Assembly: GCA_036169595.1 (NCBI GenBank)
Contig: CM069767.1
Coordinates: 2,838,501-2,902,500 of the forward strand
From: Dictyostelium firmibasis
Lineage: Eukaryota; Evosea; Eumycetozoa; Dictyosteliales; Dictyosteliaceae
Length of the DNA: 64,000 nt
Reading direction: 5' to 3'
The position numbers were made by a program, and so were the translations under genes. Shown here piece after piece: positions 63,992 through 64,000 of the stretch. Positions within the stretch are counted from its first letter, which is position 1. Every line of letters starts with the position of its first letter. The notes below the pieces were generated by a model, which saw only the letters and a list, made by a program, of their open reading frames with translations, made no database searches and was not told the DNA's origin.

Positions 63992-64000
63992 GTTTTGTGG

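Overview
The window is nuclear DNA of a social amoeba, almost certainly Dictyostelium discoideum or a very close relative. The signs are extreme A+T content, intergenic DNA made largely of poly(A)/poly(T), short AT-rich introns with GTAAGT/GTATGT/GTAAAT donors, long AAT arrays read as poly-asparagine inside proteins, and proteins typical of that lineage (cortexillin, vacuolin, VASP with its EVH1 domain, a divergent actin). No tRNA, rRNA, CRISPR array, retroelement or intact DNA transposon was recognised.

Layout, left to right (exon limits are my own splice readings). 0.8-2.3 kb: cortexillin I, minus. 3.5-3.9 kb: a small charged helical protein, minus. 4.6-8.3 kb: a VPS9 + CUE Rab5-type exchange factor, plus. 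8.3-9.8 kb: non-coding, with a possible decayed reading frame and a 224-nt ATT array. 9.8-12.3 kb: cytosolic glutaminyl-tRNA synthetase, plus, converging on a two-exon LSm7 gene (12.5-12.9 kb, minus). 13.2-15.0 kb: the WD40 splicing factor Prp17/Cdc40, plus, converging on a 1621-residue fusion of a Cid1/TUT-type nucleotidyltransferase with a Sen1/Upf1-type SF1 helicase (15.2-20.2 kb, minus). 21.3-25.3 kb: a divergent actin and a vacuolin, both plus. 25.9-29.5 kb: RPA1 (plus) converging on VASP (minus). 30.5-35.1 kb: PIG-S (minus) and COG5 (plus), divergent. 35.2-37.6 kb: a secreted cysteine-rich follistatin-like protein with a frame break, minus. 38.8-40.8 kb: an unknown protein with about eight membrane spans, minus. 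42.0-46.0 kb: an unknown type I membrane protein and two small tandem single-span proteins, plus. 46.2-47.2 kb: a TrmB-type tRNA m7G methyltransferase, plus, converging on coatomer zeta (47.5-48.3 kb, minus). 48.7-50.6 kb: an ACSF3-like malonyl-CoA synthetase, plus. 50.6-53.9 kb: a long gene-free region. 53.9-60.1 kb: a 2065-residue NDR/Dbf2-family kinase, plus, converging on an unknown 1252-residue protein (60.1-64.0 kb, minus).

The genes are ordinary unlinked eukaryotic transcription units, so adjacency says little about shared function, apart from the tandem pair at 44.6-46.0 kb. Themes that recur by chance are actin and cell cortex (cortexillin I, actin, VASP), RNA metabolism (GlnRS, LSm7, Prp17, the nucleotidyltransferase-helicase, TrmB) and membrane traffic (VPS9 factor, vacuolin, COG5, zeta-COP, PIG-S).

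The strongest candidate for an undescribed system is the nucleotidyltransferase-helicase fusion. It puts in one chain two activities that fission yeast brings to its RNA-directed RNA polymerase complex as separate subunits (Cid12 and Hrr1). All three catalytic carboxylates and the helicase motifs appear intact. Other points worth checking are the tandem single-span gene pair with matching intron phase, the frame break in the cysteine-rich secreted gene, the actin with an altered nucleotide-pocket motif, and a 29-bp inverted repeat upstream of that actin.
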